Positions 19,100-30,080 of a stretch of 64,000 nucleotides of DNA are shown here, one piece after another. This stretch comes from Providencia sneebia DSM 19967 (GTDB lineage Bacteria > Pseudomonadota > Gammaproteobacteria > Enterobacterales > Enterobacteriaceae): assembly GCF_000314895.2 (NCBI RefSeq), contig NZ_CM001773.1, positions 333,552-397,551 on the forward strand, read 5' to 3'. Positions within the stretch are counted from its first letter, which is position 1; each line of letters begins with the position of its first letter. The notes under the pieces are model-generated. The model did no database searches and was not told where the DNA came from. It worked only from the letters and a program-made list of their open reading frames with translations. The position numbers and the translations under genes are program-made.

Positions 19100-20560
19100 T
19101 TATTTCTCAGGTGCGATAAAACCAAAACACATTGTTTTTGGCGTTGCATCAGGCTCTGAGCGATAAATCACATCTTCTTTTTCAATCGTAAACTGCGGCC
19201 AATATTTACGTACCTTATCAAAATTTTCATGATTGCAATCATCATATTTTTGGCCAAGTAATATTGCACCATGCTGGCGGATCTCTTCCTCTGTAATATC
19301 ACGGTTATAAATATTTGGTGGCATATGATGCTCCAATGTCCATGGTTGGATTACATGAGGTCTATCTTGAGCATAAATGATAAACCATTGATGCAAGTTA
19401 TCTTCTCCACCAACATATTTAAGAGGAACACCATAGCGCTGATGCCAACGCTGCTCACCTTCAGCAATCAAGGTTTTTACGCCAATAAACTTTTGCCCCG
19501 CACCGCGAATATTTGCCGCTTGTACAATGCAATAGCCCAGCAAAATAACACCACCAAAAATAGCTAAACCAATTAATGGCTTTTTCAGTGATTTTTTCGG
19601 CATTACCGTAATGGAACCAATAAATATAGGTGCACACACCGCCATAAAAGGTTGTAGCCATTCAGTAATGCGCCCGCCATCATGGAAAGAGAACCAGACA
19701 TAAATGACAATCAGTGGAAATAACACCACAAAATTGGCCATACGATTGGCGAGAGCTGTCGGCCAACCTAATTTTCCTCCGCAACTATATAAGATAATTG
19801 CCGCTATAATGAGTGGATAAAAAACACTTAAAGCCGCTTCAGTCGTATGCAAATTAAAACCAGGGTCTATTTGCGAATCAACCCATTTAAATGCGGAAAA
19901 ATCACTTTCCATCAACCAGAAAAAGTTCGGTAAAACAATGGCAAACCAAAGTGCAATCGCAATATAAAAAACAGGATGGCGATAACTTTGACGGACTTGT
20001 TTAATAAATAGTGTGAGCAAAAATACCGAGCCAACAAGCGAAAGTGTTGAATATTTACCCATAGTGGCTAGCCCAGAACATAAAGCAAATAATAGCCACC
20101 ATGCTGGATTACCATACGCAGCGCGTAGGAAAAAATAGATTATCCATGACCAAAAAGTCACTAAAATATAATTATCATTATATGGAATGATATCAAAATT
20201 AATCACACCAGATAAATTCAGCATCAGCATTGCAAACCAAGCTAAATCATAACGCTTGGTTAAATAAAAGGCTAAATTCCAAACACCAACCAATCCAAAG
20301 CCAATGCCGACAAAGTGAATAAAATACCAATAAAAACTGTAAGAAATACCCAAATGAATAGCGGGCCACATCAACGCTCCCACAAACCATGGGTTCTTTG
20401 GTGATCCCCATTCACCATTCATTCCCCAATTAACTGCCTCAACAGCATCATAAGGAACGGTAGGATCTAAATAAAAACCGGCTAAAGTCCATAAAATGGC
20501 GTAACTAATGACCCATAAATAAAGATATTTTTTTGATACTACTTGATGAATTGCTGGCAT
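19100..20560 (-). CDS. Family 39 (PMT/ArnT-like) membrane glycosyltransferase
   Basis: The 486-residue protein has about ten membrane segments and the GT-C architecture. An acidic pair falls in the first periplasmic loop (LDPTVPYDAVEAVNW), a further conserved-looking loop reads FDIIPYNDNYILV, and a soluble C-terminal domain follows. Enzymes of this family use polyprenyl-phosphate-linked sugars in the periplasm. Lying between waaC and waaA, it probably decorates the LPS core or lipid A, with the sugar unknown. It is clearly not a typical E. coli waa gene. It is transcribed alone. Confidence 0.8.
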   Translation of the reverse strand: MPAIHQVVSKKYLYLWVISYAILWTLAGFYLDPTVPYDAVEAVNWGMNGEWGSPKNPWFVGALMWPAIHLGISYSFYWYFIHFVGIGFGLVGVWNLAFYLTKRYDLAWFAMLMLNLSGVINFDIIPYNDNYILVTFWSWIIYFFLRAAYGNPAWWLLFALCSGLATMGKYSTLSLVGSVFLLTLFIKQVRQSYRHPVFYIAIALWFAIVLPNFFWLMESDFSAFKWVDSQIDPGFNLHTTEAALSVFYPLIIAAIILYSCGGKLGWPTALANRMANFVVLFPLIVIYVWFSFHDGGRITEWLQPFMAVCAPIFIGSITVMPKKSLKKPLIGLAIFGGVILLGYCIVQAANIRGAGQKFIGVKTLIAEGEQRWHQRYGVPLKYVGGEDNLHQWFIIYAQDRPHVIQPWTLEHHMPPNIYNRDITEEEIRQHGAILLGQKYDDCNHENFDKVRKYWPQFTIEKEDVIYRSEPDATPKTMCFGFIAPEK

Positions 20561-21014
20561 GCTGTTTTAAAATAATTAAGTAAATAAAACCCATAACCTA
20601 CTAAGCAAGAGAAGTTATATTTAAGCTCAATAGAGTGAATGAAAATTAAATCGGGGATTCTACTATAGTTTATAATGAATAATAAGGAAGTTAGACAATA
20701 ATTAACGCTTATTGTCATTTCATTCAAGTTTCATATACCAAGAAGATATTCATCATATCTAATATAGTTATAAATCAATTCACTAGAATAAATAATATTG
20801 TTCTTTAGTCTTATTTTTATGGCTGATTATCAAACACATCCATATTTGATAATCATTTTTATCTCAATCAACCGTTTTAATCAAAAATCATCTTGCTTAA
20901 GGCATCTGGTGAAATGAGTCCAGAAAAAACCAAAACAAAAAGATAACTGTTACTGATTTTTTTTGCCCCTGATACCAGTGCTTGAGTAAAAGAATAAATT
21001 TATCTTATTTACAA
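20561..21014. other. AT-rich intergenic region, no gene seen
   Basis: About 450 bases lie between waaA and the family 39 transferase, both on the minus strand. Very AT-rich with poly-T and poly-A tracts; no convincing open frame or strong hairpin. It presumably carries the promoter of the transferase gene. Confidence 0.5.
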
Positions 21015-22292
21015 TTATTGCTCTCTTGGCGGTAAATAAGGTTGCAAAAGTTTCAGTAAACGTTGTAATGCGCCTTGGTTTTCATGCAAAACTTCAGCTG
21101 CGTGACGCCCATAATATAAACGGTAATCTTCATCAGAAAGTAAACTCGTAACAGCTTTCACCGTTGATTCACTATCAAAAACAGTTATTAAACCATCCGC
21201 CTGAGTCAATTTCCCGCATATATCTTTGAAATTAAAAGTATGAGGCCCCATCAAAACCGGTAAAGCGTGTGCCGCAGCTTCCAGTGGATTATGACCGCCA
21301 GTTTCAACAAGACTCCCACCAACAAAAGCTAAATCCGCAATTCCATAGAGCAACATCAGTTCTCCCATGGTATCACCGATAACAACCTGTGTATCCGAGG
21401 TAGGCATAACGCCTTCGCTTCGACGAATAAACTTTAAGCCCGCTTTTTGTGTGAGTTCTTCTGCTTTAGCAAAACGCTCAGGATGACGAGGCACTAAAAT
21501 CAATAGCAGATCAGGAAAGCGTTTCAATAACTGCTGATGCGCATCTAAAACAATCGCTTCTTCACCTTCATGCGTGCTAGTTGCAATCCACACAGGGCGA
21601 TGTGCAGCCCATTGGCGTCGCAAGGTAACTGCACGCACAGCCAGTTCCGGTGTAACTGAAATATCAAATTTCAAACTGCCAGTCACATTCAACTGAACAC
21701 GTCTTAATCCTAGCTGAATAAACCGCTCTCCATCTTCTTGATGCTGAGACGCTACCATAGTGACATTACGCAGCATACGTTTTACAAAATTCCCTAACTT
21801 CTGGTAACCAGCAGCAGAGCGCTCCGATAAACGCGCATTAGCAATGACCAATGGGATTTTACGGCGATGAAGCTGGTTAATCATATTTGGCCACAACTCT
21901 GTTTCCATAATAATAACCAGTTTAGGATCAACTTGTTTAAGGAAACGGCGCATTGAGCCAGGGAGATCATAAGGAAGGTAGACATGATACACATCATCAC
22001 CAAACGCAGAAACTACACGCTCAGACCCAGTCGGCGTCATTGTCGTCACTGTAATTGGCAATGATGGATAATGGTGGCGCAATGCGCGTACAAGAGGAAC
22101 CGCGGCAAGCGTTTCACCGACAGAAACCGAATGAAGTAAAATGCCACCTGGGGCAACTTTACCGGCACAAAAACCATAACGTTCACCCCAGCGTTTGCGA
22201 TATGCTGGCGCTTTACGGCTACGCAGCAATAAGCGAACCCATATGAGTGGCTGGATAAGATAAAGAAGTACCTGATATAAACGCAATAACAT
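21015..22292 (-). CDS. waaA: Kdo transferase WaaA
   Basis: WaaA (KdtA) transfers Kdo residues from CMP-Kdo to lipid IVA. The 425-residue protein shows LLYLIQPLIWVRLLLRSRKA (membrane-associated N-terminus), the catalytic-glutamate region LHSVSVGETLAAVPL, METELWPN, IATSTHEGEE and FVGGSLVETGGHNPLEAAA. The ATG at 22292 (MLLRLYQVLLYL) matches the usual start; upstream codons in the frame (MVSESDR) are not conserved. It is divergent from coaD, as waaA and coaD are neighbours in E. coli. Confidence 0.96.
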   Translation of the reverse strand: MLLRLYQVLLYLIQPLIWVRLLLRSRKAPAYRKRWGERYGFCAGKVAPGGILLHSVSVGETLAAVPLVRALRHHYPSLPITVTTMTPTGSERVVSAFGDDVYHVYLPYDLPGSMRRFLKQVDPKLVIIMETELWPNMINQLHRRKIPLVIANARLSERSAAGYQKLGNFVKRMLRNVTMVASQHQEDGERFIQLGLRRVQLNVTGSLKFDISVTPELAVRAVTLRRQWAAHRPVWIATSTHEGEEAIVLDAHQQLLKRFPDLLLILVPRHPERFAKAEELTQKAGLKFIRRSEGVMPTSDTQVVIGDTMGELMLLYGIADLAFVGGSLVETGGHNPLEAAAHALPVLMGPHTFNFKDICGKLTQADGLITVFDSESTVKAVTSLLSDEDYRLYYGRHAAEVLHENQGALQRLLKLLQPYLPPREQ

Positions 22293-22463
22293 TCGATCTG
22301 ATTCACTTACCAAAATTGGCGCTATCTTACCATAATCCTAGAATGAAAGTGTGCAGAATATATGCCTAAAAATCATTGCGCTCTTCATTAAACAAGTCAT
22401 ACCCTTGTTGCAACAACATTTAATAGTCGCTAATGTTGATCCGTTTTAATGATACTTAGCTAA

Positions 22464-23039
<576 letters not shown>

Positions 23040-23086
23040 GCGGTGTTCTTTTACCTTAAAACACCTATCCATAATGCCAATCAGTC

Positions 23087-23902
23087 CTAATCGATTTTTT
23101 GGCATTGTGGGCAAAAGAATGTACTGCGCTGTCCTTGCTTAATACTCACAATAAGTGAACCGCAAATTGCGCATGCTTCCCCTTTTTTACCATATACAAA
23201 TAATTCTTGAGCAAAATAACCCGGTTTTCCATCAGATTGCAGGAAATCTTTTAACGTTGTCCCACCCTGCTCAATCGAACGTTTTAACACCTTTTTAATC
23301 TGTTTAACTAGCTCAGTAGCTTGGTCAAACGTTAATGTGTTGGTCATCTTTTCTGGCGAAATACCCGTTACAAATAAAGCTTCATTTGCATAAATGTTAC
23401 CAACACCAACAACAACTTTGTTATCCATCAACCAAGGCTTAATTGCAATTTTGCGTCTTGCCGCTTGATCAAATAAATATTGAGCATTAAATTCATCGGA
23501 AAGTGGCTCAGGACCTAAATGGGCTAATACTGAACTTGTTTTCAAATCATCACACCATAACCAAGCCCCAAAGCGGCGTGGATCAGTATAACGTAGCACT
23601 TTACCATCTCGCATCACGAGGTCGACATGATCATGTTTTTCTTCGGGTAACTCTTCCCTTAAAATGCGTAAACTGCCAGACATACCGAGATGAATAATAA
23701 TCCACCCTGTTTTTAATTCTATTAATAAATACTTAGCGCGACGTTGCACACTGAGAATAACTTCATCAGACAATCGTTTAATTTGCTCTGAAACGGGCCA
23801 GCGTAAACGGTCATTACGTACAACTGCATACTGAATAGTATTACCGACTAAATGAGGTTCTATCCCTCTTCGACTTGTTTCAACCTCTGGTAATTCTGGC
23901 AT
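23087..23902 (-). CDS. mutM: Formamidopyrimidine-DNA glycosylase MutM
   Basis: MutM (Fpg) excises 8-oxoguanine and nicks abasic sites. The mature N-terminus [17 protein letters not shown] contains the catalytic proline and glutamate. The H2TH region ([17 protein letters not shown]) and the C-terminal zinc finger ([14 protein letters not shown] ... TFFCPQCQ) are intact. It is convergent with coaD, the neighbour pair also found in E. coli. Length 271 aa is typical. Confidence 0.97.
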   Translation of the reverse strand: MPELPEVETSRRGIEPHLVGNTIQYAVVRNDRLRWPVSEQIKRLSDEVILSVQRRAKYLLIELKTGWIIIHLGMSGSLRILREELPEEKHDHVDLVMRDGKVLRYTDPRRFGAWLWCDDLKTSSVLAHLGPEPLSDEFNAQYLFDQAARRKIAIKPWLMDNKVVVGVGNIYANEALFVTGISPEKMTNTLTFDQATELVKQIKKVLKRSIEQGGTTLKDFLQSDGKPGYFAQELFVYGKKGEACAICGSLIVSIKQGQRSTFFCPQCQKID

Positions 23903-24019
23903 AAATTCCCCATATAAATAATGGAATAGTGGTAATTAAAATAAGCTTTAGTGTTTGAGAAAAAAAACTATAATAGACAATAATTAATATTAATGCTCCA
24001 AGTTGACAGGGTAAAGAGT

Positions 24020-25024
24020 ATGTTTTTTGAAGAATCAAAAATATTATCTAACAAATTCACCTATGACTATAGTGAGTGTAAGTTAGAAAAATTTAATATA
24101 ATTTATGGGATTACAGAAAATTTTCTACTTGGCGCAGTCATATCAATGGAATCAATTATAAAAAATAATCCGGATATGTCCTTCAACTTCCATTTTTTTA
24201 TTGAAAAAATTTCAGCTAATAATTTACATAAATTAGAGCAAACTGCAAAACAATATCAAACAACTATTTCGGTTTCTTTAATTGATAATAATAGCCTCGC
24301 TTTTTTACCTGTAACAGAACGCTGGCCATATGCAACATTTTATCGAATTATTGGCTTTGACTTATTATCAGATAAATATGATACCGTACTCTACTTAGAT
24401 GCTGATGTCATGTGCAAAGGTTCACTATCTGAATTACCCAATATAAGTTTAGATAATTATTATTTAGCCGCAGTTCCTGACTTAAAGGGCTTACAAGATA
24501 GGGGTAAAAAATTAAAAATCATTAATGATTCTAAATATTTTAACTCTGGTGTCATGCTTGCTAATTTAAAAGAATGGAAAAAACATGATTTAACAGATAA
24601 GTTTTTTACTTCTTTAAGTAATAACCCTAATAATTCATTATTTCCAGATCAAGATATTTTAAATATTATTGCTAGAGATAAAGTGTATTATTTAAACAAG
24701 AATTATAATTATCTATATGGCATGGATACTGAAATAAAAGTTAAAAACTTAGATTATTACAAAGACAAACTCACTGATGATGTTAAACTGATTCATTATG
24801 TAGGTGTATCTAAGCCATGGCACAGTTGGGTAAATTACCCTTCTGCTAAATTTTTTATCGATATATATAACGATTCTAGCTGGTCAACTGTTCCGTTAGA
24901 AAAAGCTAATACACCAAAGCAATTAAAGAAAAAGTCATCACACGAAAGGTTGCAGAAAAAATATATTCTTAGTATTATCAGCCACTTATCATATATTTCA
25001 GCAAAAATAAAAAGAAAATTTTAG
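24020..25024 (+). CDS. Family 8 LPS-core glycosyltransferase (WaaI/WaaJ-like)
   Basis: This GT8 transferase resembles the alpha-glucosyl and galactosyl transferases of enteric outer core (RfaI/RfaJ). It has NIIYGITENFLLGAVISMES, the substrate-loop TERWPYATFYRIIGFDLL, the metal-binding DADV in VLYLDADVMCKG, KYFNSGVMLANLKEW, PDQDILN and the C-terminal IHYVGVSKPW. I prefer ATG 24020 (MFFEESKIL), with AGGG and AAGAG upstream, to ATG 23993. It faces the minus-strand waaQ operon, ending 52 bases from its last gene. Donor sugar is not known. Confidence 0.85.
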   Translation: MFFEESKILSNKFTYDYSECKLEKFNIIYGITENFLLGAVISMESIIKNNPDMSFNFHFFIEKISANNLHKLEQTAKQYQTTISVSLIDNNSLAFLPVTERWPYATFYRIIGFDLLSDKYDTVLYLDADVMCKGSLSELPNISLDNYYLAAVPDLKGLQDRGKKLKIINDSKYFNSGVMLANLKEWKKHDLTDKFFTSLSNNPNNSLFPDQDILNIIARDKVYYLNKNYNYLYGMDTEIKVKNLDYYKDKLTDDVKLIHYVGVSKPWHSWVNYPSAKFFIDIYNDSSWSTVPLEKANTPKQLKKKSSHERLQKKYILSIISHLSYISAKIKRKF

Positions 25025-25076
25025 CCCTTGAAAGCATTACAGGAAATAATATCGACCTGTAATGCTTCTATAGAAT

Positions 25077-26012
25077 TTATCGTTTTAACTTGGTTTTTAG
25101 ATATCTTAAATAAAATTTAATAGCTAATAGAAATTTTTTGTTATGCCATGCTTCACGACAATATACTCGGTTATCGCTATTTTTCATTTTAGGTGCATAA
25201 CTGGATAATGTTGTATTTTTCCAAGGAGTGAAGTGTTTATAAAAAACAAAAAGATTTTGAGATAATCCCTTATGTTCTTTATACCAAGGTTTTCTCCCTC
25301 CAGTGAAGTGCATAATCTTTGGTGTTGATGACTCAAAATAAAAATAATTTTCTCTCTCATCAAAATCCATCCAAGTGTATAAATAGTTCCATGAACGATC
25401 TATTATAACAAGATGATCTTCTATAATTTTATTTAATGCATCTTGATCAGGATAAATCAATGATTCCCAATTTTTACTAATATAATCATTTATTTTATCT
25501 TCTGTGTTAAACGCTAACCAATTATTTATATTGATATACATAACACCTGAATTAAAATAAAAATTATTTTTTAATCCTAAACGTTTAGAATTTTTATTCT
25601 CTCTACTATGCTTTGTATCAGAAGAGACCGCACATATAGCATTAGAAATATCTATATTGTTTATTCCAGATAAATCAGTAAAGCATAATGTATCAATATC
25701 TAAATAAAGAAGATTATCAACTTTTCCATGTAACATTCGTGGAACGAGTAATCTCATGTAAATAGACATATTGAGATGTTTTATCGTAATTTCTTTATCA
25801 TATTTCTTCATTACCTCTTCATTAATATGATAAAAGAAAATATTAGCATCTATTTGTTGTAGTTTTTTTAAATTCTCTTCTGAAACATTAAATAAAAAAA
25901 CATGGAAAAACACATCATTTTTAAGGTTATTTAATAGAACAGATATAAGAGATACTGATAGATACTCAACATAATTATTATCAGCACAATACGCAATATC
26001 AATCCTGCTCAT
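25077..26012 (-). CDS. Family 8 glycosyltransferase, last gene of the waaQ operon
   Basis: The 311-residue protein has GT8 motifs: DIAYCADNNYVEYLSVSLIS, YMRLLVPRML, the DxD in NLLYLDIDTLCF, FYFNSGVMYININNW, YPDQDALN and IMHFTGGRKPW. It begins two bases from the waaP stop, so it belongs to the waaQ operon and probably adds an outer-core hexose. It is only distantly similar to the GT8 gene at 24020, which points towards its 3' end. Very AT-rich, as are its neighbours. Confidence 0.85.
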   Translation of the reverse strand: MSRIDIAYCADNNYVEYLSVSLISVLLNNLKNDVFFHVFLFNVSEENLKKLQQIDANIFFYHINEEVMKKYDKEITIKHLNMSIYMRLLVPRMLHGKVDNLLYLDIDTLCFTDLSGINNIDISNAICAVSSDTKHSRENKNSKRLGLKNNFYFNSGVMYININNWLAFNTEDKINDYISKNWESLIYPDQDALNKIIEDHLVIIDRSWNYLYTWMDFDERENYFYFESSTPKIMHFTGGRKPWYKEHKGLSQNLFVFYKHFTPWKNTTLSSYAPKMKNSDNRVYCREAWHNKKFLLAIKFYLRYLKTKLKR

Positions 26013-26013
26013 T

Positions 26014-26811
26014 TTATAACCCCCTACGTTCTGTTCTTTCTTTAATCACAGCTGCCTTTTCTTTAGTTTTTTTTATTAACGCAATCTGTGACTGAAAAAT
26101 AGACCTTAAATTAGACCTAAAGTAAACTTTAAGGAATCGATAAATATCTCTATTTGTCAATCCAATATCTAATGATGAAAAATATAGCCCAATTAAATCT
26201 TTATCTCTCCAACGTTTAGGAACTTTATTTCTTATTTGTGCCCTATGCAGGTCAATAATATAAAGTTTTATCTTCCCATCAGCGTTATAAGTATTTTCAT
26301 CTAATAAAAAGTGGCAAAGATAGCAATCTCTATGATTTAATCCTGATGCATGCATAGCCGAAACGACAGAGGCTAATTCTTGAATAAATTTAAACTTAAC
26401 ATTAAAACTAGGCTTATTTGTATGCCAATCTCGACAATAATCTTCTAAACTAATTGCAGGATTCAAATCTTTAGTAATCAGAAAAGACTGCCGAGTTAAT
26501 GGATTTATGCCCTTAACACCCACGGCATATGCATCCATTGTGCTGATATTGTGTTTTTCTAAATGCTTTATAGCATTCCATTCTTGTCTAGCATCAAGAA
26601 CAGGAAGACGTAAACTAACAATATTCTTTAATATTTCAGTTATTGTGATGCCATAGTGGAGCTTTATAAAAAATGATTCACCATCAATAAAAAATTGAAG
26701 CGTTCTCCGGTTTTTAACATGGCGATATGTTTCACCGGTGATTAAATTCACCTCATGAAAAGGATCTTTGCCTTCCCATAATTTATTAAATGGCGACTTA
26801 CACTCTATCAT
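26014..26811 (-). CDS. waaP: LPS core heptose(I) kinase WaaP
   Basis: WaaP phosphorylates the first inner-core heptose, which stabilises the outer membrane. The 265-residue protein matches the family throughout: KLWEGKDPF, EWNAIKHLE, LTKDL-like ITKDLNPAISLEDY, the catalytic loop SGLNHRDCYLCHFLLD, IIDLHRAQ (metal-binding Asp) and RWRDKDLIGLYFSSLDIGLT. ATG 26811 has GAGGA eight bases upstream and overlaps the waaG stop by 14 bases. An ATG at 26817 is too close to that site. Confidence 0.97.
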   Translation of the reverse strand: MIECKSPFNKLWEGKDPFHEVNLITGETYRHVKNRRTLQFFIDGESFFIKLHYGITITEILKNIVSLRLPVLDARQEWNAIKHLEKHNISTMDAYAVGVKGINPLTRQSFLITKDLNPAISLEDYCRDWHTNKPSFNVKFKFIQELASVVSAMHASGLNHRDCYLCHFLLDENTYNADGKIKLYIIDLHRAQIRNKVPKRWRDKDLIGLYFSSLDIGLTNRDIYRFLKVYFRSNLRSIFQSQIALIKKTKEKAAVIKERTERRGL

Positions 26812-27919
26812 TAACATAATCCTCAATATAGTTTACAACTTGAGCAGGCAAACTATACAAATCATGGCTATTAGAAAATTCAATCGCATTATTTCTAAAA
26901 TCTTTTAAAGCGTCTACGTCAGTCAATATTTTTTCTAACGCTAAGTTAAAATCTATTTGTGAAAATGGTGATGAAAGGACAATACCACTATTTGAATCAG
27001 TAATATAAGAAGAATAACCACAAATATCAGTAATAATTGAAGGAACACCCGCAACGATAGCTTCTATAAGAACAATACCGGCAGCTTCTTGTCTTGCTGG
27101 ATGTAAAAATAAATCTGCCGAAGCTAGAAATATATTGACGTCGTCACGTGAACCTAAAAATGAAACCTGTTCCTCAATATGTAGTTTTTTAGCTAACTCA
27201 CTGAATTTTTCAATTTTATCCTGACCTATTACATAATAGATAATATTCTTTCTTATTGATTCAGGTAAGCTTGCAATTGCTCTTAAACTTCTATCAACAC
27301 CTTTACGGGTATAATCAGAGCCAATCTGAACAATAACAATATTTTGATCAGACAAATTATGTTCTGTTCTAAATTTGTGTCTTATCTCTTCAGATTTCTC
27401 ATTCCATTTACGATCTAAAGCAATACCGGGAGGTAATAATTTAAATCGAGAATCCTGAGTATGATAAATAGACTTAAAATCTTCAATTTGTTTATCGGTC
27501 AACATTAATAATAATGTCTTATACTCAGGCGAAAATACCGCGTTTTCAAACGCGCTATAATGTTGATATCTTGGTAACAACTTCGTCAAACGCCCTCGTT
27601 TTTTAGCGGCGAAGCAAACATCTGCTGCATAATAAATATCCAAGCCTGGCATTTTATTAAACCCAAAAACACAATCTACTGCTCTTGTTTTTAAGTCCTG
27701 ACTCACCCATTTATAATAATTTGTGTTTCTTGTATGGTTAGTAAAGCCTTTTTTAGGTACTTTGATTATATTAACACCAGAAGGTTTTTCACCTTCCCAA
27801 GACATAACATATATTATGACTTCATAATTGCGTTTTAGACATTCTTTAACTACGTGCAAAAAATCGCGTTGTAATCCGCCATAAGGAAAAAATTTATAAA
27901 GGCAAAATGCAATTTTCAT
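26798..27919 (-). CDS. waaG: LPS core glucosyltransferase I WaaG
   Basis: WaaG adds the first outer-core glucose to heptose II. The 373-residue GT4 protein has AFCLYKFFPYGGLQRDF at the start, VFGFNKMPGLDIYYAADVCF, the donor-site VQIGSDYTRKGVDRS, and the E-x7-E motif in HPARQEAAGIVLIEAI. It lies between a family 2 transferase and waaP with almost no spacing, consistent with one operon. Confidence 0.96.
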   Translation of the reverse strand: MKIAFCLYKFFPYGGLQRDFLHVVKECLKRNYEVIIYVMSWEGEKPSGVNIIKVPKKGFTNHTRNTNYYKWVSQDLKTRAVDCVFGFNKMPGLDIYYAADVCFAAKKRGRLTKLLPRYQHYSAFENAVFSPEYKTLLLMLTDKQIEDFKSIYHTQDSRFKLLPPGIALDRKWNEKSEEIRHKFRTEHNLSDQNIVIVQIGSDYTRKGVDRSLRAIASLPESIRKNIIYYVIGQDKIEKFSELAKKLHIEEQVSFLGSRDDVNIFLASADLFLHPARQEAAGIVLIEAIVAGVPSIITDICGYSSYITDSNSGIVLSSPFSQIDFNLALEKILTDVDALKDFRNNAIEFSNSHDLYSLPAQVVNYIEDYVNDRV

Positions 27920-27922
27920 AGA

Positions 27923-28876
27923 TTACCTTATCTTTAGCTTTGATTTTTGTTTTGAAAAAAAAGAATCTATCTTTGCATATTTTATTTTTATTTTTTTAGA
28001 TGTAGACATTTTAAAATCATACTGTTTAACTAGATTCATAATTTTATTCGCGAGTTTGTAAAATCTCTGATCATAAAAATAATATTCATATGTTTTTTTT
28101 AAGTAGGTTCTAATCAAAAATGTTGTATTGACTAAATACAGAAAAAACAAATGCTTTTGTTTTACGTTTGAAGTTTTTTCTATAAAAGAAATTGCTTTAT
28201 CTGTAGCAAAATAAAGATCATCAATATCATATTCATTTATATCATGAGTTATTGATTCAGTATTTTTCTCATAGATATATAATGCTTTCGGTATATGCTT
28301 TATTGATTTAGCTTTTATATAAACATAGGGTAATAAAATCACATCCTCATATCTACGATGTAGTTCAAACTGTTCATTTTCCCATAAAACTCTTTTATAT
28401 ATTCGCGAAAAAAGATGCCAATAGGATACACGGAATACATCTTCAATATGATTAGTTTCATTACTCGGCATCATGACTTTATTTTCATAATGAAAATCGA
28501 AACTAACAATATCATACTCTAATTTAGATATGACCGGCATTATAGATTCAAAATAATCTGATGATATATTATCATCGCTATCGATAAATCCAATATAAGT
28601 ACCCGTCGCATGACTTAGTCCTGTATTTCTAGCGGCAGATACACCAAAATTTGTTTCATGCTCGATAACTTTAAATTGATTTTCTTGATGAGTTTTATTT
28701 AAGGCATGTCTAATTATGCTCACTGTATTATCTGTTGAGCCATCATTAATAATTAATATTTCTACATTTTCAGGTATAACTTTTATTATACTATCTAGTA
28801 ATGTAGCAATATTTGATTCTCTATTAAATACTGGGATTATCAAACTAAGTAAATAGTTTTTTACTTCATTATTCAT
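27923..28876 (-). CDS. Family 2 glycosyltransferase in the waaQ operon
   Basis: The GT-A domain is clear: LSLIIPVFNRESNIATLL, IINDGSTDNT, FGVSAARNTGL and the metal-binding FIDSDDN. The C-terminal half is lysine-rich and likely membrane-associated. The ATG at 28876 has AAGGG nine bases upstream and overlaps the waaL stop by eight bases; an ATG at 28885 is possible. It probably adds a core sugar. This gene has no counterpart in the E. coli K-12 core operon as I know it. Confidence 0.83.
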   Translation of the reverse strand: MNNEVKNYLLSLIIPVFNRESNIATLLDSIIKVIPENVEILIINDGSTDNTVSIIRHALNKTHQENQFKVIEHETNFGVSAARNTGLSHATGTYIGFIDSDDNISSDYFESIMPVISKLEYDIVSFDFHYENKVMMPSNETNHIEDVFRVSYWHLFSRIYKRVLWENEQFELHRRYEDVILLPYVYIKAKSIKHIPKALYIYEKNTESITHDINEYDIDDLYFATDKAISFIEKTSNVKQKHLFFLYLVNTTFLIRTYLKKTYEYYFYDQRFYKLANKIMNLVKQYDFKMSTSKKIKIKYAKIDSFFSKQKSKLKIR

Positions 28877-30059
28877 TTTGCTCATCCCTTGTTATTTTTC
28901 TTGAGAAAATATACATCATTATGCAAGTTATTACCCACATCAATGTCATATTTCTGCCATAGAAAATCATATCACTCATACCATATGCAATAGTCGCAAT
29001 TGAAAATACAAACATATAAATGCTTTTATTTTTATATGAAGTATATATCAGCGATATAATCAAAATAAGATATGCGAGAGCACCTAAAATACCTTTCAAA
29101 GAATATAAATCTATTAAATCATTATGTAAGTGTACATTACTATATTGTATTGATGACTCTAATTTTTTATCTGTGAGAACTTGTAACCTCATGCTCTCAT
29201 CTCTTGACTCTATAGATTGGCCTAATAAACTTTGATTTCCCGTTTTCATTCCCATTTGGAACATAGAAAATCGTGCACCAATTGAGGTATTACTATTATT
29301 TTGTGAATATGCATTTAAATCATAAAAAATAGCATTATAGCGCTTAATAAAAATATCTTTATTTAGAAAACCGACTATAAAAAAACCTACAACAATCACT
29401 ATCATTATATTTTTTTTGTTTTTTATTTTTTTTAAATCAAAAAACAAACATATTAATAATAATATGGGAAACATAATAATAGCAGCTCTTGTTCCAGTTA
29501 AAAAAACCAGATAATACATAAATATTGCAACCGCTAATTTTACAAATATATGTAATTTAGGTAATGATAAAAATGCGATCATCAGAAATGTGAAGAAATA
29601 AGCAGTCAGCGTTGCGGGCATATTTACGCTTAAACGGCCGCCAATATAATAAGAATGGTCAAAAAATAAAATCATAACCAGTAAAGATAAAGCAGGTAAC
29701 AAATAGAGAGGCCAAAAAAAACGTTTAGGCCGTAAATTTAATGAATTAACTGCAATAATAACAAACGACATAGCTATCAACAATTTACCAGTCTCTTTAT
29801 ATGAACGGTATGTTGATAAAAATTTTGGTGACTCACCTTGCTGTATATATGCCCAACATAATGTTATTACACCAAATAGTATCAATGCGAGAGAGAAAAA
29901 ATCAAATTTTATTTTTTTTCTCTTATATGCGAGTAGAATTAATGATCCTATAGAGATAAGATATAAAATCTTTTCTGTATATTTAGGTTCCCAGATAAAT
30001 ATAGGAAAACTTAATAAGCATAATATCAATAAGATATTTGAGACTTCAACTTTTGGCAT
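28869..30059 (-). CDS. waaL: O-antigen ligase WaaL
   Basis: WaaL joins undecaprenyl-linked O-antigen to the lipid A-core in the periplasm. The 396-residue protein has about twelve membrane segments and a large periplasmic loop ending in NVHLHNDLIDLYSLKGILG, which contains the essential histidine motif of the family. Arginine of LTGTRAAIIMFP fits the conserved basic residue. It lies second in the waaQ operon, 21 bases after waaQ. Sequence conservation in this family is low, so topology and motif carry the call. Confidence 0.9.
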   Translation of the reverse strand: MPKVEVSNILLILCLLSFPIFIWEPKYTEKILYLISIGSLILLAYKRKKIKFDFFSLALILFGVITLCWAYIQQGESPKFLSTYRSYKETGKLLIAMSFVIIAVNSLNLRPKRFFWPLYLLPALSLLVMILFFDHSYYIGGRLSVNMPATLTAYFFTFLMIAFLSLPKLHIFVKLAVAIFMYYLVFLTGTRAAIIMFPILLLICLFFDLKKIKNKKNIMIVIVVGFFIVGFLNKDIFIKRYNAIFYDLNAYSQNNSNTSIGARFSMFQMGMKTGNQSLLGQSIESRDESMRLQVLTDKKLESSIQYSNVHLHNDLIDLYSLKGILGALAYLILIISLIYTSYKNKSIYMFVFSIATIAYGMSDMIFYGRNMTLMWVITCIMMYIFSRKITRDEQNE

Positions 30060-30080
30060 TACATCTCCAGTAATATAATA

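Noticed and set aside
23042..23066. A terminator between coaD and mutM
   Set aside because: GGTGTT and AACACC could pair but the stem is six base pairs with a long loop and no T run.
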